Source: Streptomyces sp. ERV7
GTDB taxonomy: Bacteria; Actinomycetota; Actinomycetes; Streptomycetales; Streptomycetaceae
Reading direction: 5' to 3'
Assembly (NCBI RefSeq): GCF_001653515.1
Contig: NZ_LYOY01000051.1
Span: 1,074,001 to 1,138,000 of the forward strand
Length of the DNA: 64,000 nucleotides
Part shown: positions 17,627-27,621 of the stretch, one piece after another
Layout of the letters: each line of letters starts with the position of its first letter
Position numbering within the stretch: position 1 is the stretch's first letter
The notes under the pieces: generated by a model
What the model saw: the letters and a program-made list of their open reading frames with translations, nothing else
What the model was told of the DNA's origin: nothing
Database searches by the model: none
Position numbers and translations under genes: made by a program

Positions 17627-19129
17627 ATGGAGGGGACAGCCGTGGACACCGATGTCATCATCGTCGGCGCGGGTCCGACCGGTCTCATGCTCGCCGCCGA
17701 GCTGCGCCTCGGCGGGGCGCGGGTCGTCGTCGTCGAACGGCTGGCGGAGCCCACCGGGCAGTCCCGCGGCCTGGGCTTCACGGCCCGCGCCATGGAGATC
17801 TTCGACCAGCGCGGGCTGCTGCCCCGGTTCGGCCAGGGCGAGACGCTGGAGATCAGCCCGATGGGCCACTTCGGCGGGGTGCAGTTCGACTACACCGTCC
17901 TGGAGGGCGGGCACTTCGGGGCGCGCGGCATCCCGCAGTACAAGACCGAGGCGGTCCTGGAGGAGTGGGCGGCCGAGCTGGGCGTCGACATCCGGCGCGG
18001 CTGGGAGTTCCTGGAACTGACCGACGGCTTCCTGGACGGCGAGGACGTCGAGATCACCGTCCAGACGCCGAACGCGGTACGCAAGCTGCGCGCCTCCTAC
18101 CTGGTGGGCGCCGACGGCGGCCGCAGCGTGGTGCGCGAGGCCGCCGGGTTCGAGTTCCCGGGCACCTCCGCGACCCGGGCGATGTTCCTCGCCGACGTCA
18201 CCGGCTGCGAGCTGCGCCCGCGCTTCCTGGGGGAGCGGCTCAACAACGGCATGGTGATGGCGGCCCCGCTCGCCCCGGGCGTGGACCGGATCATCGTCTG
18301 CCCCGACAACGCGCCCGCCCGCGCCAGCGGCGAGTCGGTCTCCTTCGAGGAGGTCGCCGCCGCCTGGCAGTCGATCACCGGTGAGGACATCTCGCACGGC
18401 GGCGCCGAGTGGGTCAGCTTCTTCAGCGACGCCACCCGCCAGGCCTCCGAGTACCGGCGCGGCCGGGTCCTGCTGGTCGGCGACGCCGCCCACATCCACC
18501 TCCCGGCCGGCGGCCAGGGGCTGAGCACCGGCGTCCAGGACGCGGCCAACCTCGGCTGGAAGCTGGCGGCGGAGATCGCCGGGACCGCGCCCGAGGGGCT
18601 GCTCGACACGTACCACGGCGAGCGGCACCCCGTGGGGGCGCGGCTGCTGATGAACACCCGCGCCCAGGGCATGGTCTTCCTCGGCGGCCCCGAGGCCGAT
18701 CCACTGCGGCAGCTGTTCGGGGAGCTCATCCAGTACGACGACGTGAAGCGGCACCTCGCCGGCGTCGTCAGTGGTCTGGACATCCGGTACGAGCTGGGTG
18801 ACGGGCACCCGTTGGCGGGGCGCCGGATCGCTCCGCGCACCCTGGTCGGTGCGGCGGGGGAGACCGGCACCACGGAGTTGCTGCACTCGGCTCGGGGGGT
18901 GCTGCTCGACCTCGCGGACGACTCCGCTGTACGGGACGCCGCCGCCGGGTGGTCGGGACGGGTCGATGTCGTGACGGCGTCGGCCAAGCCGGTGGACGGC
19001 GGCGCCGACCCGCTCGCCGGCGCGGGCGCGGTGCTCGTACGGCCCGATGGATACGTCGCCTGGGCCGGGAACACCGCCGAGGGTCTCTCGGACTCCCTGA
19101 GCCGGTGGTTCGGTCCCGCCAAGTCGTGA
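17627..19129 (+). CDS. FAD-dependent aromatic hydroxylase (PgaE/UrdE/JadH-like)
   Basis: A 500-residue class A flavoprotein monooxygenase. It has the dinucleotide fold VIIVGAGPTGLMLAAEL (residues 8-24), the DG motif GADGGRS, the second FAD motif VLLVGDAAHIHLPAGGQGLS (about 280-300) and the thioredoxin-like C-terminal domain ending AGNTAEGLSDSLSRWFG. Phrases such as SRGLGFTARAMEIFDQRGLL closely resemble angucycline hydroxylases. These use NAD(P)H and O2 on polyketide aromatic rings. It lies upstream of hydrolase, exporter, PPTase and carboxylase genes. A homologue lies at 42008. Start could also be the GTG five codons in. Confidence 0.93.
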   Translation: MEGTAVDTDVIIVGAGPTGLMLAAELRLGGARVVVVERLAEPTGQSRGLGFTARAMEIFDQRGLLPRFGQGETLEISPMGHFGGVQFDYTVLEGGHFGARGIPQYKTEAVLEEWAAELGVDIRRGWEFLELTDGFLDGEDVEITVQTPNAVRKLRASYLVGADGGRSVVREAAGFEFPGTSATRAMFLADVTGCELRPRFLGERLNNGMVMAAPLAPGVDRIIVCPDNAPARASGESVSFEEVAAAWQSITGEDISHGGAEWVSFFSDATRQASEYRRGRVLLVGDAAHIHLPAGGQGLSTGVQDAANLGWKLAAEIAGTAPEGLLDTYHGERHPVGARLLMNTRAQGMVFLGGPEADPLRQLFGELIQYDDVKRHLAGVVSGLDIRYELGDGHPLAGRRIAPRTLVGAAGETGTTELLHSARGVLLDLADDSAVRDAAAGWSGRVDVVTASAKPVDGGADPLAGAGAVLVRPDGYVAWAGNTAEGLSDSLSRWFGPAKS

Positions 19130-19183
19130 CGCGGACGAGCTCGGTCCGTCAGGCGGATCTGCGTCTGCGGACCGGCTCTGGCA

Positions 19184-19216
19184 GGTCGCGCAGTTCCCCG
19201 CGCCCCTATCGGGGCG
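19184..19216. repeat. Streptomyces-type extragenic repeat with small hairpin
   Basis: A segment running GGTCGCGCAGTTCCCCG and on through CGCCCC-TATC-GGGGCG. I recall cgcagttccccgcgcccct-type elements as common extragenic repeats in Streptomyces. The 6-base stem may act as a weak terminator between the hydroxylase and hydrolase genes. Confidence 0.45.
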
Positions 19217-19274
19217 AGGGTGGGCGGTCGATCAACAGTCGTCCGCTCAACAGTCAACCCAGACAGGGGCACTG

Positions 19275-20153
19275 ATGGAAAGCACGCTCGCACCGGCGGC
19301 CGTCTCCCAGGGCGTTCGCAGGATCACCCTGGACGCGGGCGGTGTCACCCTGTCCGCGCTGCTGTGCGAGCCGGAAGGCACCCCCCGCGCGACCGTCGTC
19401 GCCGTCCACGGCGGCGGGATGAGCGCCGGGTACTTCGACGGCCAGGCCCACCCCGAGCTGTCCCTGCTCACCCTGGGCGCCCGTCTGGGGTACACGGTCC
19501 TGGCCGTCGACCGGCCCGGCTACGGGCACTCCGCCGCGCAGCTCCCCGACGGCCTCACCGTCGCCGAGCAGACCGATGTGCTGCGCGCCGGCATCGACGA
19601 CTTCACCGCCAAGTACCCGACCGGCGTGGGCATCCTGCTCGTCGCCCACTCCTTCGGCGGCAAGCTGGCGCTCTCCGCCGCGGCCCACTGCACCGGCGAG
19701 GGACTCCTCGGCCTGGACATCTCCGGCTGCGGTCACCGCTACGCCGTCACCCCGGGCGTCCTGCGCAAGGGCCTCAAGCACATCGCCCGGCACTGGGGCC
19801 CGCTGCGGCTCTACCCGCCGAACACCTTCCGCAGCAGCGGCTCCCTGGTGGCGCCGATGCCGGAGCGCGAGGCGAGTGAACTCAAGCGCTGGCCCGAGCT
19901 GTTCGCGACCCTCGCGCCGCGCGTCCGCATCCCCGTCCGGCTCACCTTCGCCGAGCACGAGGGGTGGTGGCTCCACGGCGACAAGGACCTCGCCGACCTC
20001 GCCGCCCAGCTCACCTCCGCACCCCGCATCGTCGTCGACCGCCAGCCGGACGCCGGCCACAACATCAGCCTCGGCTGGGCGGCCCGCTCCTACCACCTGC
20101 GCACGCTCGCGTTCCTGGAGGACTGCATCACCAGGGCGGGACGCGATGCCTGA
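19275..20153 (+). CDS. Alpha/beta hydrolase
   Basis: A 292-residue alpha/beta-hydrolase fold enzyme. It has the oxyanion segment VVAVHGGGMS (residues 41-50), the conserved DRPGYGHS loop (79-86), the nucleophile elbow VAHSFGGK with S126, and a DAGHN segment near residue 265 for the catalytic His. The elbow is A-x-S-x-G rather than G-x-S-x-G. The substrate is unknown; its place between an angucycline-type hydroxylase and an exporter suggests a tailoring or resistance role. ATG at 19275 is preceded by AGGGG. Confidence 0.88.
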   Translation: MESTLAPAAVSQGVRRITLDAGGVTLSALLCEPEGTPRATVVAVHGGGMSAGYFDGQAHPELSLLTLGARLGYTVLAVDRPGYGHSAAQLPDGLTVAEQTDVLRAGIDDFTAKYPTGVGILLVAHSFGGKLALSAAAHCTGEGLLGLDISGCGHRYAVTPGVLRKGLKHIARHWGPLRLYPPNTFRSSGSLVAPMPEREASELKRWPELFATLAPRVRIPVRLTFAEHEGWWLHGDKDLADLAAQLTSAPRIVVDRQPDAGHNISLGWAARSYHLRTLAFLEDCITRAGRDA

Positions 20154-20165
20154 CCATCCGAGCCT

Positions 20166-21455
20166 ATGACCAGCACTTTCGCCCATCCCTTCCGCTCCCT
20201 GGCCGTACGGAACTTCCGGCTGTTCGCGGCCGGGCAGGTCGTCTCCGTCGCGGGCACCTGGATGATGGTCGTGGCCCAGGACTGGATCGTCCTGGGTCTG
20301 GCCGACAACTCCGGCACCGCCCTCGGCGTCGTCACCGCGCTCCAGTTCACGCCGCTGCTGCTGCTCACCCTGTACGGCGGGCGCCTCGCCGACCGCTACG
20401 ACAAGCGGCTGCTGCTCACCTGCGCCAATCTGGCGTCCGGTGTGCTGGCCCTGGTCCTGGCGATGCTGGCGTTCGCGGACGCCGTGCAGCTGTGGCACAT
20501 CTGGCTGTGCGCGCTCGGCCTCGGCGTCGTCAACGCCGTCGAGGTGCCGACCCGGATGTCGTTCGTCAGCGAGCTGGTGGGGCCCGAACTGCTGCCCAAC
20601 GCCTCGGCGTTGAGCGCCGCGTACTTCAACACCGCCCGGGTGGTCGGACCGGCCCTCGCGGGGCTGCTCATCACCGGCTTCGGCACCGGCTGGGTGATGC
20701 TGTTCAACTCCGTCAGCTATCTGGCGACCGTGGTCGGGCTGCGGATGATGCGGCCCGGCGAACTGCTCCTCGGCACCCGGCAGGACACCCGGCCCCGGGT
20801 GGTCGACGGGCTCAGATACGTCGCCTCCCACCCGGACCTGAAGCTGCCGCTCGCCCTCGTCGGGGTGATCTCGCTCTTCGGGCTCAACTTCCAGCTCACC
20901 CTGCCGCTGTACGCCAAGACCGTCTTCCACGCCGACGCGGCCTCCTTCGGGCTGCTCACCACCGGGTTCGCCGCGGGCTCGCTGATCGCCGCGTTCGCCA
21001 CCACCGCGCGCCGCAGCCGCCCCTCCAGCCGGCTCGTGGTGGGCGCGGCGCTGGTCTTCGCGGTCCTGGAGACGGTGGCGGGCTGGGCGCCGAACTTCGC
21101 CGCGGCGATCGTGCTGCTCTCGCTCACCGGCGGCGCCACCATCTTCTTCGTCCAGGCCGTCAACCACCGCGTCCAACTGGGCAGCGACCCGCAGTACCGG
21201 GGCCGGGTGATGGCGCTGTACACCCTGATCCTCCAGGGCTCGACCCCGCTGGGCTCGCTGCTCATCGGCTGGCTCGCCGAACACCTGGGCGCCCGCTCGG
21301 GCTTCTACGTCGGCGGTCTGGTCTCGCTGGCGGCGGCGCTCACCGCGCTTGCGTACGACCGGCGCGGCCGGCGCACGGAGCCCGCCCGGGCCCCGAAGGC
21401 CGTCGAGGGCGAGCCGGAGCAGGACGGCCCGGTCCACGAGGCGGTGGGCCGGTGA
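20166..21455 (+). CDS. MFS exporter (EntS/MFS_3-like)
   Basis: A 429-residue major facilitator with twelve predicted membrane segments, of the transmembrane secretion effector type. Typical features are NFRLFAAGQVVSVAGTWMM at the first helix, the loop-2/3 motif GGRLADRYDKR and the mid-protein LGTRQDTRPRVVDGLRYV loop. Such proteins often export siderophores or antibiotics. It starts 13 bases after the hydrolase gene and its stop overlaps the PPTase start by 4 bases. Probably a product exporter of this cluster. Confidence 0.93.
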   Translation: MTSTFAHPFRSLAVRNFRLFAAGQVVSVAGTWMMVVAQDWIVLGLADNSGTALGVVTALQFTPLLLLTLYGGRLADRYDKRLLLTCANLASGVLALVLAMLAFADAVQLWHIWLCALGLGVVNAVEVPTRMSFVSELVGPELLPNASALSAAYFNTARVVGPALAGLLITGFGTGWVMLFNSVSYLATVVGLRMMRPGELLLGTRQDTRPRVVDGLRYVASHPDLKLPLALVGVISLFGLNFQLTLPLYAKTVFHADAASFGLLTTGFAAGSLIAAFATTARRSRPSSRLVVGAALVFAVLETVAGWAPNFAAAIVLLSLTGGATIFFVQAVNHRVQLGSDPQYRGRVMALYTLILQGSTPLGSLLIGWLAEHLGARSGFYVGGLVSLAAALTALAYDRRGRRTEPARAPKAVEGEPEQDGPVHEAVGR

Positions 21456-22123
21456 ACGCGACCCGTACGCCGCTGCGGGCGGCCCCCGCGGCCGGACGGC
21501 TGCACCTGCTGGTGTTCCGGCCGCCCGCCGAGGAGGTGGCGCAGGTGTGCCCGCTGATGCGGGCCCTGGACGCGATGGAGGCGGCGCGCGCCGAGTCCTA
21601 CGTCTCCGCGCGCGACCGGATCCAGTACGTGGCCGCGCACGCCACCCTGCGGGGCCTGCTCGCCGCGTACACCGGTCTCGACCCCGGCCGGATCGTCCTC
21701 GGCCGGAGCGAGGAGCCGTACGGGAAGCCGCAGTTGGTCGATCCGCCCGTGCCGCTCCACTTCAACCTCTCGCACAGCCACGGTCTGATCGCCATCGGGG
21801 TCGCGGCGGACCCGGTGGGCGTGGACGTCCAGCGCGTCCCCTCGCCCGAGGCCGTCGAGATGGTGCTGCCCCGGCTGCACCCGCAGGAGCGCGAGGAGCT
21901 GCGCGCGCTGCCCGCCGACGAGCGGACGGTGGCCTTCGCCCGGCTGTGGACCCGCAAGGAGGCCTATCTCAAGGGTCTGGGCACCGGACTCACCCGCTCA
22001 CCCGCGGCGGACTACCTGGGCGACCGCGACGCCCGGGGCCGCCCGCAAGGCTGGACGGTGCGCAATGTGCCCGTACAGCCCGGCTACGCCGCCGCGGCCG
22101 CACTGCGCAACCACCCGACGTGA
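21452..22123 (+). CDS. 4'-phosphopantetheinyl transferase (Sfp-type)
   Basis: A 223-residue Sfp-type PPTase, which loads coenzyme-A-derived phosphopantetheine onto carrier proteins of polyketide or nonribosomal synthases. The signature motifs are present: LHFNLSHSHGL (residues 102-112), GVDVQ with metal-binding D125, and the LWTRKEAYLKGLGTGL helix (165-180). GTG start overlaps the MFS stop. Its presence implies a carrier protein to activate, yet none is encoded in the window. PPTase (JadM) next to a carboxylase-like gene (JadN) is also known from the jadomycin cluster. Confidence 0.95.
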   Translation: MNATRTPLRAAPAAGRLHLLVFRPPAEEVAQVCPLMRALDAMEAARAESYVSARDRIQYVAAHATLRGLLAAYTGLDPGRIVLGRSEEPYGKPQLVDPPVPLHFNLSHSHGLIAIGVAADPVGVDVQRVPSPEAVEMVLPRLHPQEREELRALPADERTVAFARLWTRKEAYLKGLGTGLTRSPAADYLGDRDARGRPQGWTVRNVPVQPGYAAAAALRNHPT

Positions 22124-22182
22124 CCGTGAAGGCAGTCGACTCCGCACCAAGGATCCGCAACCTACAGGGGGAACAGAACACC

Positions 22183-23763
<1,581 letters not shown>

Positions 23764-23791
23764 GCCCGACTCCCGTAGAGAGGTGACCGAC

Positions 23792-24088
23792 ATGAGCGAG
23801 ATGACCCAGATCACCGAGCCCGCCGAGACCGCCGCCGAGCCTGCCGAGATGACCCTGGAGCACTGCCGTGAGCTGCTGAGAGTGGAGCGCGGTAATCCGG
23901 ATCCCGAGGAACTGGCGGCGCTGGCCGCGCTGTTCTTCGCGCACTTCTCCGCCATGGAGGCCCGGGCCGAGGCGGCCCGGGTGATGATCCCGAGGCAGCG
24001 GCGCTCCGCGAGCTGGCGCCGTACCGACCGGGCGACGGGCTTCGACGGCCCGCGCACCTGGCGGGCGGGCGGCCCCGTGCTCGCCTGA
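23792..24088 (+). CDS. Acyl-CoA carboxylase epsilon subunit
   Basis: A 98-residue small subunit typical of actinobacterial acyl-CoA carboxylases. After an acidic, Glu/Ala-rich leader comes the core LRVERGNPDPEELAALAALF and a C-terminal SASWRRTDRATGFDGPRTW segment. This matches the epsilon family pattern (I/V-x-x-G-xPxxEELAAL, then W). It activates and stabilises the beta subunit whose gene ends 28 bases upstream. ATG at 23792 lies 8 bases after GAGAGG; an in-frame GTG at 23783 is less likely. Confidence 0.9.
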   Translation: MSEMTQITEPAETAAEPAEMTLEHCRELLRVERGNPDPEELAALAALFFAHFSAMEARAEAARVMIPRQRRSASWRRTDRATGFDGPRTWRAGGPVLA

Positions 24089-24683
24089 CGGAAGGTCCTG
24101 ACGATTCGTCAATTACCGTCAGCACCACGGATTCTGCCGTGAAGAGCAGTGCGCAGCGCCCCGAGCGGGCCGCCCCGACCCGGCGGCCCCGCCCGGGGCG
24201 CGCCGCTGTTCAGGCCGCCCGGACTTTACTTGACACACACTCTCCCCGAAGACCATTCTGTGCGGTGAATGGGGGTCTTCGTCATGCAGGTGTTGCCGTA
24301 CTGCAAGCTACAGCCCGATCACAGGGAGCGCTGGGGGGCGCGAGCCGCGCCCGACTGAGGCGCAGTACCGGCGAATTCAAGCCACCGGCCAGAGTGACGC
24401 CACTTGGACACCTGTTAGTTAACTAGTTGTCAGCAGACTCGCCTGAATTCCGTAAACATCCAGGCGGGTGTGGCGAACATCATGTCATGGCTACGTCAAC
24501 GTCAGAGGCGCGCCAAGATGGCCGGTTTATACGAGTCGCGGCGAGTTACCCTTGGTTGAATCAACGGATCCACCAGTGTTCCGCTTCCGCATGGCGAGCA
24601 CTGGTTGACGGGGGCTCCCCGTCGTGATCACGTATGGAAACGAAGAGGCGCTCTGTCCGATCTCACTCAATAACCGACACAGT

Positions 24684-24697
24684 TTATTTGTTATTTG
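24684..24697. promoter_or_regulatory. Tandem heptamer TTATTTG x2
   Basis: Two abutting copies of TTATTTG in an AT-rich stretch about 110 bases before the response regulator gene. Direct heptamer repeats are the usual binding sites of OmpR-type winged-helix and SARP activators, though those are normally spaced by 4 or so bases. Confidence 0.4.
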
Positions 24698-24754
24698 CTC
24701 GAACCTCTTTGAATTCCGTAGCAGCGGTCTGTAGGTTCGTCGGTGTTCGTCGGT

Positions 24755-24773
24755 GAGATCCGGATCGGATCTC
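24755..24773. promoter_or_regulatory. Inverted repeat GAGATCC-N5-GGATCTC
   Basis: Perfect 7-5-7 inverted repeat about 30 bases before the response regulator start. It is immediately preceded by a tandem TTCGTCGGTG duplication (about 24735-24754). A plausible operator for autoregulation. Confidence 0.45.
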
Positions 24774-24803
24774 CTATGGGACTCACTCAGATGGGGGAGG
24801 GAC

Positions 24804-25604
24804 ATGACTCGCGGGGGAGGCATGACTCAGAGTTCGTCAGAGGCAGTGCTGGAGCCTCATATACCTGTCCAGCGTGGTCCAGGGGGACCACACCTGATCG
24901 AAGAGGGCGTGTCCGAAGCGGTACGCAGGGTGGCGGGCCTCTCCCGGGGCCGGCGGATCCTCGTGGTCGACAGCGACGTCGACGGCGCGGAGTCCCTGGT
25001 GTGCCGACTGCGCAGGCACGGCCACGAAGCCATCGGCGTGAAGAGCGGCAGCACGGCCCTGCAGGCGTACGAGGACGTCGATCTCGTCCTGCTGGACCTT
25101 GAGCTCCCGGACCTCGACGGTCTGGAGGTCTGCCGGGCCATCCGCTCGGTCAGCGGCATCCCGGTGATCATCGTCACGGCCCGCGGCTCCGAGCTCGACT
25201 GCGTCCTCGGCCTCCAGGCCGGCGCGGACGACTATGTGGTCAAGCCGTACGGCTTCCGGGAATTAATGGCACGGATCGAAGCCGTCATGCGCCGCGCTAG
25301 GTTCCAGCCGCCTGTTGCCAGAGAGATCTTGCACGGGCGGTTGCGCATTGACGTGAGCTCCCGCGAGGTGAGCCTGGACGGCCGAGAGGTGGGGCTGACC
25401 CGCAAGGAATTCGATCTCCTCTGCCTGCTCGCGTCCCATCCGGACACGGTCATTCCGCGTAAGCGCCTGCTTCAGCAGGTCTGGGGCGACTCATGGTCGC
25501 GCCGCACTGTCGACACCCATGTCAGCAGTCTTCGCGGCAAGCTCGGTGACAGCGGATGGATCATTACCGTGCGCGGGGTCGGTTTCAAGCTCGGCAACGG
25601 GTGA
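24804..25604 (+). CDS. OmpR-type response regulator, JadR1-like
   Basis: A 266-residue regulator. The receiver (about residues 50-165) has VLLDLELPDLDGLEV with the phospho-acceptor Asp, VTARG and VVKPYG. The usual acidic pair DD reads DS in RILVVDSDVDGAES, so phosphorylation may be altered, as in atypical cluster regulators such as JadR1. The C-terminal winged helix (about 175-265) ends TVDTHVSSLRGKLGDSGWI. No sensor kinase is adjacent. Codon 154 is TTA (25263-25265), suggesting bldA-dependent translation. ATG 24804 and ATG 24822 each follow a GGGGGAGG site; either could start. Position and type fit control of an angucycline-like pathway. Confidence 0.9.
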   Translation: MTRGGGMTQSSSEAVLEPHIPVQRGPGGPHLIEEGVSEAVRRVAGLSRGRRILVVDSDVDGAESLVCRLRRHGHEAIGVKSGSTALQAYEDVDLVLLDLELPDLDGLEVCRAIRSVSGIPVIIVTARGSELDCVLGLQAGADDYVVKPYGFRELMARIEAVMRRARFQPPVAREILHGRLRIDVSSREVSLDGREVGLTRKEFDLLCLLASHPDTVIPRKRLLQQVWGDSWSRRTVDTHVSSLRGKLGDSGWIITVRGVGFKLGNG

Positions 25605-25726
25605 ATTTCCGCCTTTCCACCCGAGCGCAACAAGAGAAAAACAAGTTGAACAACCGTCATATATCCCAAGAATTCTTTGGCGCGGCAGCCGGTAATGGCT
25701 ACCAGGAGTAGGGCGGGTTTTGGGCC

Positions 25727-25765
25727 GGGGCCTCCGGAGGTGATGGCATTACCTCCGGAGGCCCC
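25727..25765. terminator. Terminator after the response regulator
   Basis: Perfect 15-base stem (GGGGCCTCCGGAGGT/ACCTCCGGAGGCCCC) with a 9-base loop, about 120 bases after the response regulator stop. Confidence 0.75.
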
Positions 25766-25835
25766 GCTGCCATATCAGTGATTCCCCAGAACATCAATTG
25801 TGTGCAACATCGTCCTGCACACCCCGTACACACGA

Positions 25836-25875
25836 AAGGCCCCCGCGCCCGGCCGAGCCGGGCCGCGGGGGCCTT
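25836..25875. terminator. Terminator of the hydrazine/diazo operon
   Basis: Long GC-rich hairpin with outer stem AAGGCCCCCGCG/CGCGGGGGCCTT and inner stem GCCCGGC/GCCGGGC. It starts 23 bases beyond the minus-strand GNAT stop and ends the six-gene operon. Reading leftward it is followed by a short T run. Confidence 0.8.
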
Positions 25876-25897
25876 CGGGTGAACTGCCGCCGGTTTC

Positions 25898-26299
25898 CTA
25901 CGGGTTGAGAACCCAGGCGGAGTTGTGCTGGACGAAGCCGATGTGCGGGTAGTAGTCCACCGCCGCCGGCGCCGACAGCAGGATGACCTTGGCCTGCGGG
26001 GCCTCCTTCTGCGTGGCGTCGATCAGCGCCCGCCCGATGCCCGAGCGCTGGTAGTCGCCGCTCACCGCGATGTCGGAGAGGTACGTCGCGTAGCTGAAGT
26101 CGGAGATGCTGCGGGCTATGCCGATCAGCCTGCCCTCCGCACGGGCCACGACCACGAGATTGGCGTTCCGCACCATGGCGGCGAACCGCGTCACGTCCTC
26201 GATCGGACGGCGCTCACCGAGCCCGGAGGAGCGGTAGACCTCAAGGACCTCCTCCAGGTCCAGGTCCGCACCCTCCACACGCTCAATCTTCCAGGTCAC
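25898..26299 (-). CDS. GNAT N-acetyltransferase of the hydrazine cassette
   Basis: A 133-residue single-domain GNAT protein. The acetyl-CoA loop is VSGDYQRSGIGRALIDAT (about residues 82-98), followed by APQAKVILLSAPAAVDYYPH and IGF. It is the last gene of a minus-strand operon and overlaps the lyase gene by 17 bases, GTG start. Kinamycin- and lomaiviticin-type clusters carry a GNAT gene in the same set; N-acetylation of a hydrazine or glutamylhydrazine intermediate is a reasonable but unproven role. Confidence 0.87.
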   Translation of the reverse strand: MTWKIERVEGADLDLEEVLEVYRSSGLGERRPIEDVTRFAAMVRNANLVVVARAEGRLIGIARSISDFSYATYLSDIAVSGDYQRSGIGRALIDATQKEAPQAKVILLSAPAAVDYYPHIGFVQHNSAWVLNP

Positions 26300-27569
26300 G
26301 AAGTTGCTCCAATCGATCGAGAATCACGCCGTGGTTGACGAGGAAACGCTCCGGGCGCAGCTGGCCGATGTCCATGCCCTCCTGGCGCAGCGTGTCCCCG
26401 AAGTGCTCGCCCGTGGCGATCGTACGGTTCGCGGCGGCCTGGACCGTGCGGTACGCCTTCTCCCGCTCCACCCCGTCCGCCAGCAGGTCGGCGAGGACGG
26501 CGGAGCTGTAGACCAGGCCGTCGGTGCGGTCGATGCCCGCCCGCATACGGTCCGGGAAGACCTTGAGGTCACGGACCAGCTGGGTCGCCATGGTGGCCTG
26601 GAAGTGCCCCACCGCCAGCGCGTCCGGCAGGATCACCCGCTCCACCGACTGGTGCGCCAGATCGCGCTCGTGCCACAGCGCCACGTTCTCCAGGGCGGTG
26701 GCCGCGTAACCGCGCAGCAGCCGGGCCAGACCGTTCAGCCGCTCGCTGGTGGTCGGGTTCCGCTTGTGCGGCATGGCGCTGGAGCCCTGGTACGCGGAGG
26801 TGCGCTGCTCCTCCACCTCGCGGACCTCGGTGCGCTGCAGCAGCCGCAGCTCCAGGGCGACCTGCTCGATGCTCGCGCCGAGCAGGGCGATGGCCTGGAG
26901 CAGCTGGGCGTGCCGGTCGCGGGCGACGACCTGGCTGGGGGCCGGCTCCACACCGAGCCCGAGCTCCTCGCAGACGTAGGCCTCCACCGAGGGGTCGATC
27001 AGCGCGTAGGTGCCGACCGAACCGGAGATGGTGCCCACCGCCACGGCCTTGCGGGCCGCCTTGAGCCGGGTGAGCGAGCGGTCCACGGAGAACGCGAACT
27101 GCGCCAGCTTGTGGCCGAAGGACGTCGGCTCGGCGTGCACCCCGTGGGTGCGGCCGACGATGACCGTCTCCCAGTGCTCCAGGGCCCGCTCGACCAGGGT
27201 CCTGCGCAGCTCCACGCCGGCCGCGAGGACCAGGTCGGTGGCGCGGGCCAGGTTGTGGCCGAGGGAGGTGTCGACGAGGTCGTAGCTCGTCATGCCGAGG
27301 TGGACCCAGCGGGCCGACTCGTCGGGGATGTCCTCGCAGTAGGCGGCGAGGAACGAGAGCACTTCGTGGTCCCGCTCCCGCTCGATCTCCTGTACCCGCT
27401 CGGGCGTCGGGACCTTGGCCCGCCGCATGTCCTCGACGGCGTCCTCGGGCACCCGGCCCAGGCGCACCTGGGCCTCGGAGGCGAGGATCTCCACCCGTAC
27501 CCAGGTCGCGTAACGCGCCTGGTCCGAGAAGATGTCCGCCATCGCGGGCAGGGTATAGCGGGGAATCAT
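26283..27569 (-). CDS. Adenylosuccinate lyase-like enzyme of the hydrazine cassette
   Basis: A 428-residue member of the fumarase/aspartase superfamily closest in type to PurB. It has WVHLGMTSYDLVDTSLGHNL (about residues 85-105), the catalytic THGVHAEPTSFGHK and the signature GSSAMPHKRNP in the mobile loop. It starts at ATG 27569 (a GTG 12 bases earlier is possible). PurB homologues remove fumarate from N-succinyl groups; in this operon it could release a nitrogen or hydrazine donor from a succinyl adduct. Lyase, ligase, amidase and ferredoxin genes together match the kinamycin/lomaiviticin nitrogen-nitrogen cassette. Confidence 0.9.
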   Translation of the reverse strand: MIPRYTLPAMADIFSDQARYATWVRVEILASEAQVRLGRVPEDAVEDMRRAKVPTPERVQEIERERDHEVLSFLAAYCEDIPDESARWVHLGMTSYDLVDTSLGHNLARATDLVLAAGVELRRTLVERALEHWETVIVGRTHGVHAEPTSFGHKLAQFAFSVDRSLTRLKAARKAVAVGTISGSVGTYALIDPSVEAYVCEELGLGVEPAPSQVVARDRHAQLLQAIALLGASIEQVALELRLLQRTEVREVEEQRTSAYQGSSAMPHKRNPTTSERLNGLARLLRGYAATALENVALWHERDLAHQSVERVILPDALAVGHFQATMATQLVRDLKVFPDRMRAGIDRTDGLVYSSAVLADLLADGVEREKAYRTVQAAANRTIATGEHFGDTLRQEGMDIGQLRPERFLVNHGVILDRLEQLRDLED

Positions 27570-27621
27570 GTGGGCCAGCACCCCCAGGGTGAGCTCGTGG
27601 ACAGGTGGTTCGGACGGGGCA

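Larger units (their letters stand above)
24089..24803. other. 715-base non-coding region upstream of the response regulator
   Basis: No convincing gene. A GC hairpin (24167-24189, GGGCCGCC/GGCGGCCC) may end the carboxylase operon. TTGACA near 24229 followed after 18 bases by CATTCT could be a promoter. From about 24400 the DNA is unusually AT-rich and holds a TAGTTAACTA palindrome (24416-24425), a tandem heptamer (24684-24697) and an inverted repeat (24755-24773). It reads as a long, complex regulatory region. Confidence 0.6.

Noticed and set aside
13679..18886. Very long open frame (about 1735 codons) on the minus strand
   Set aside because: It lies antisense to the multidomain protein and hydroxylase genes. 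Its product is Val/Gly/Arg-rich with no motif; such frames are expected opposite GC-rich genes.
24139..24627. Two small plus-strand frames before the response regulator
   Set aside because: No ribosome sites, no codon bias, no recognisable sequence, and the DNA is AT-rich with regulatory repeats.
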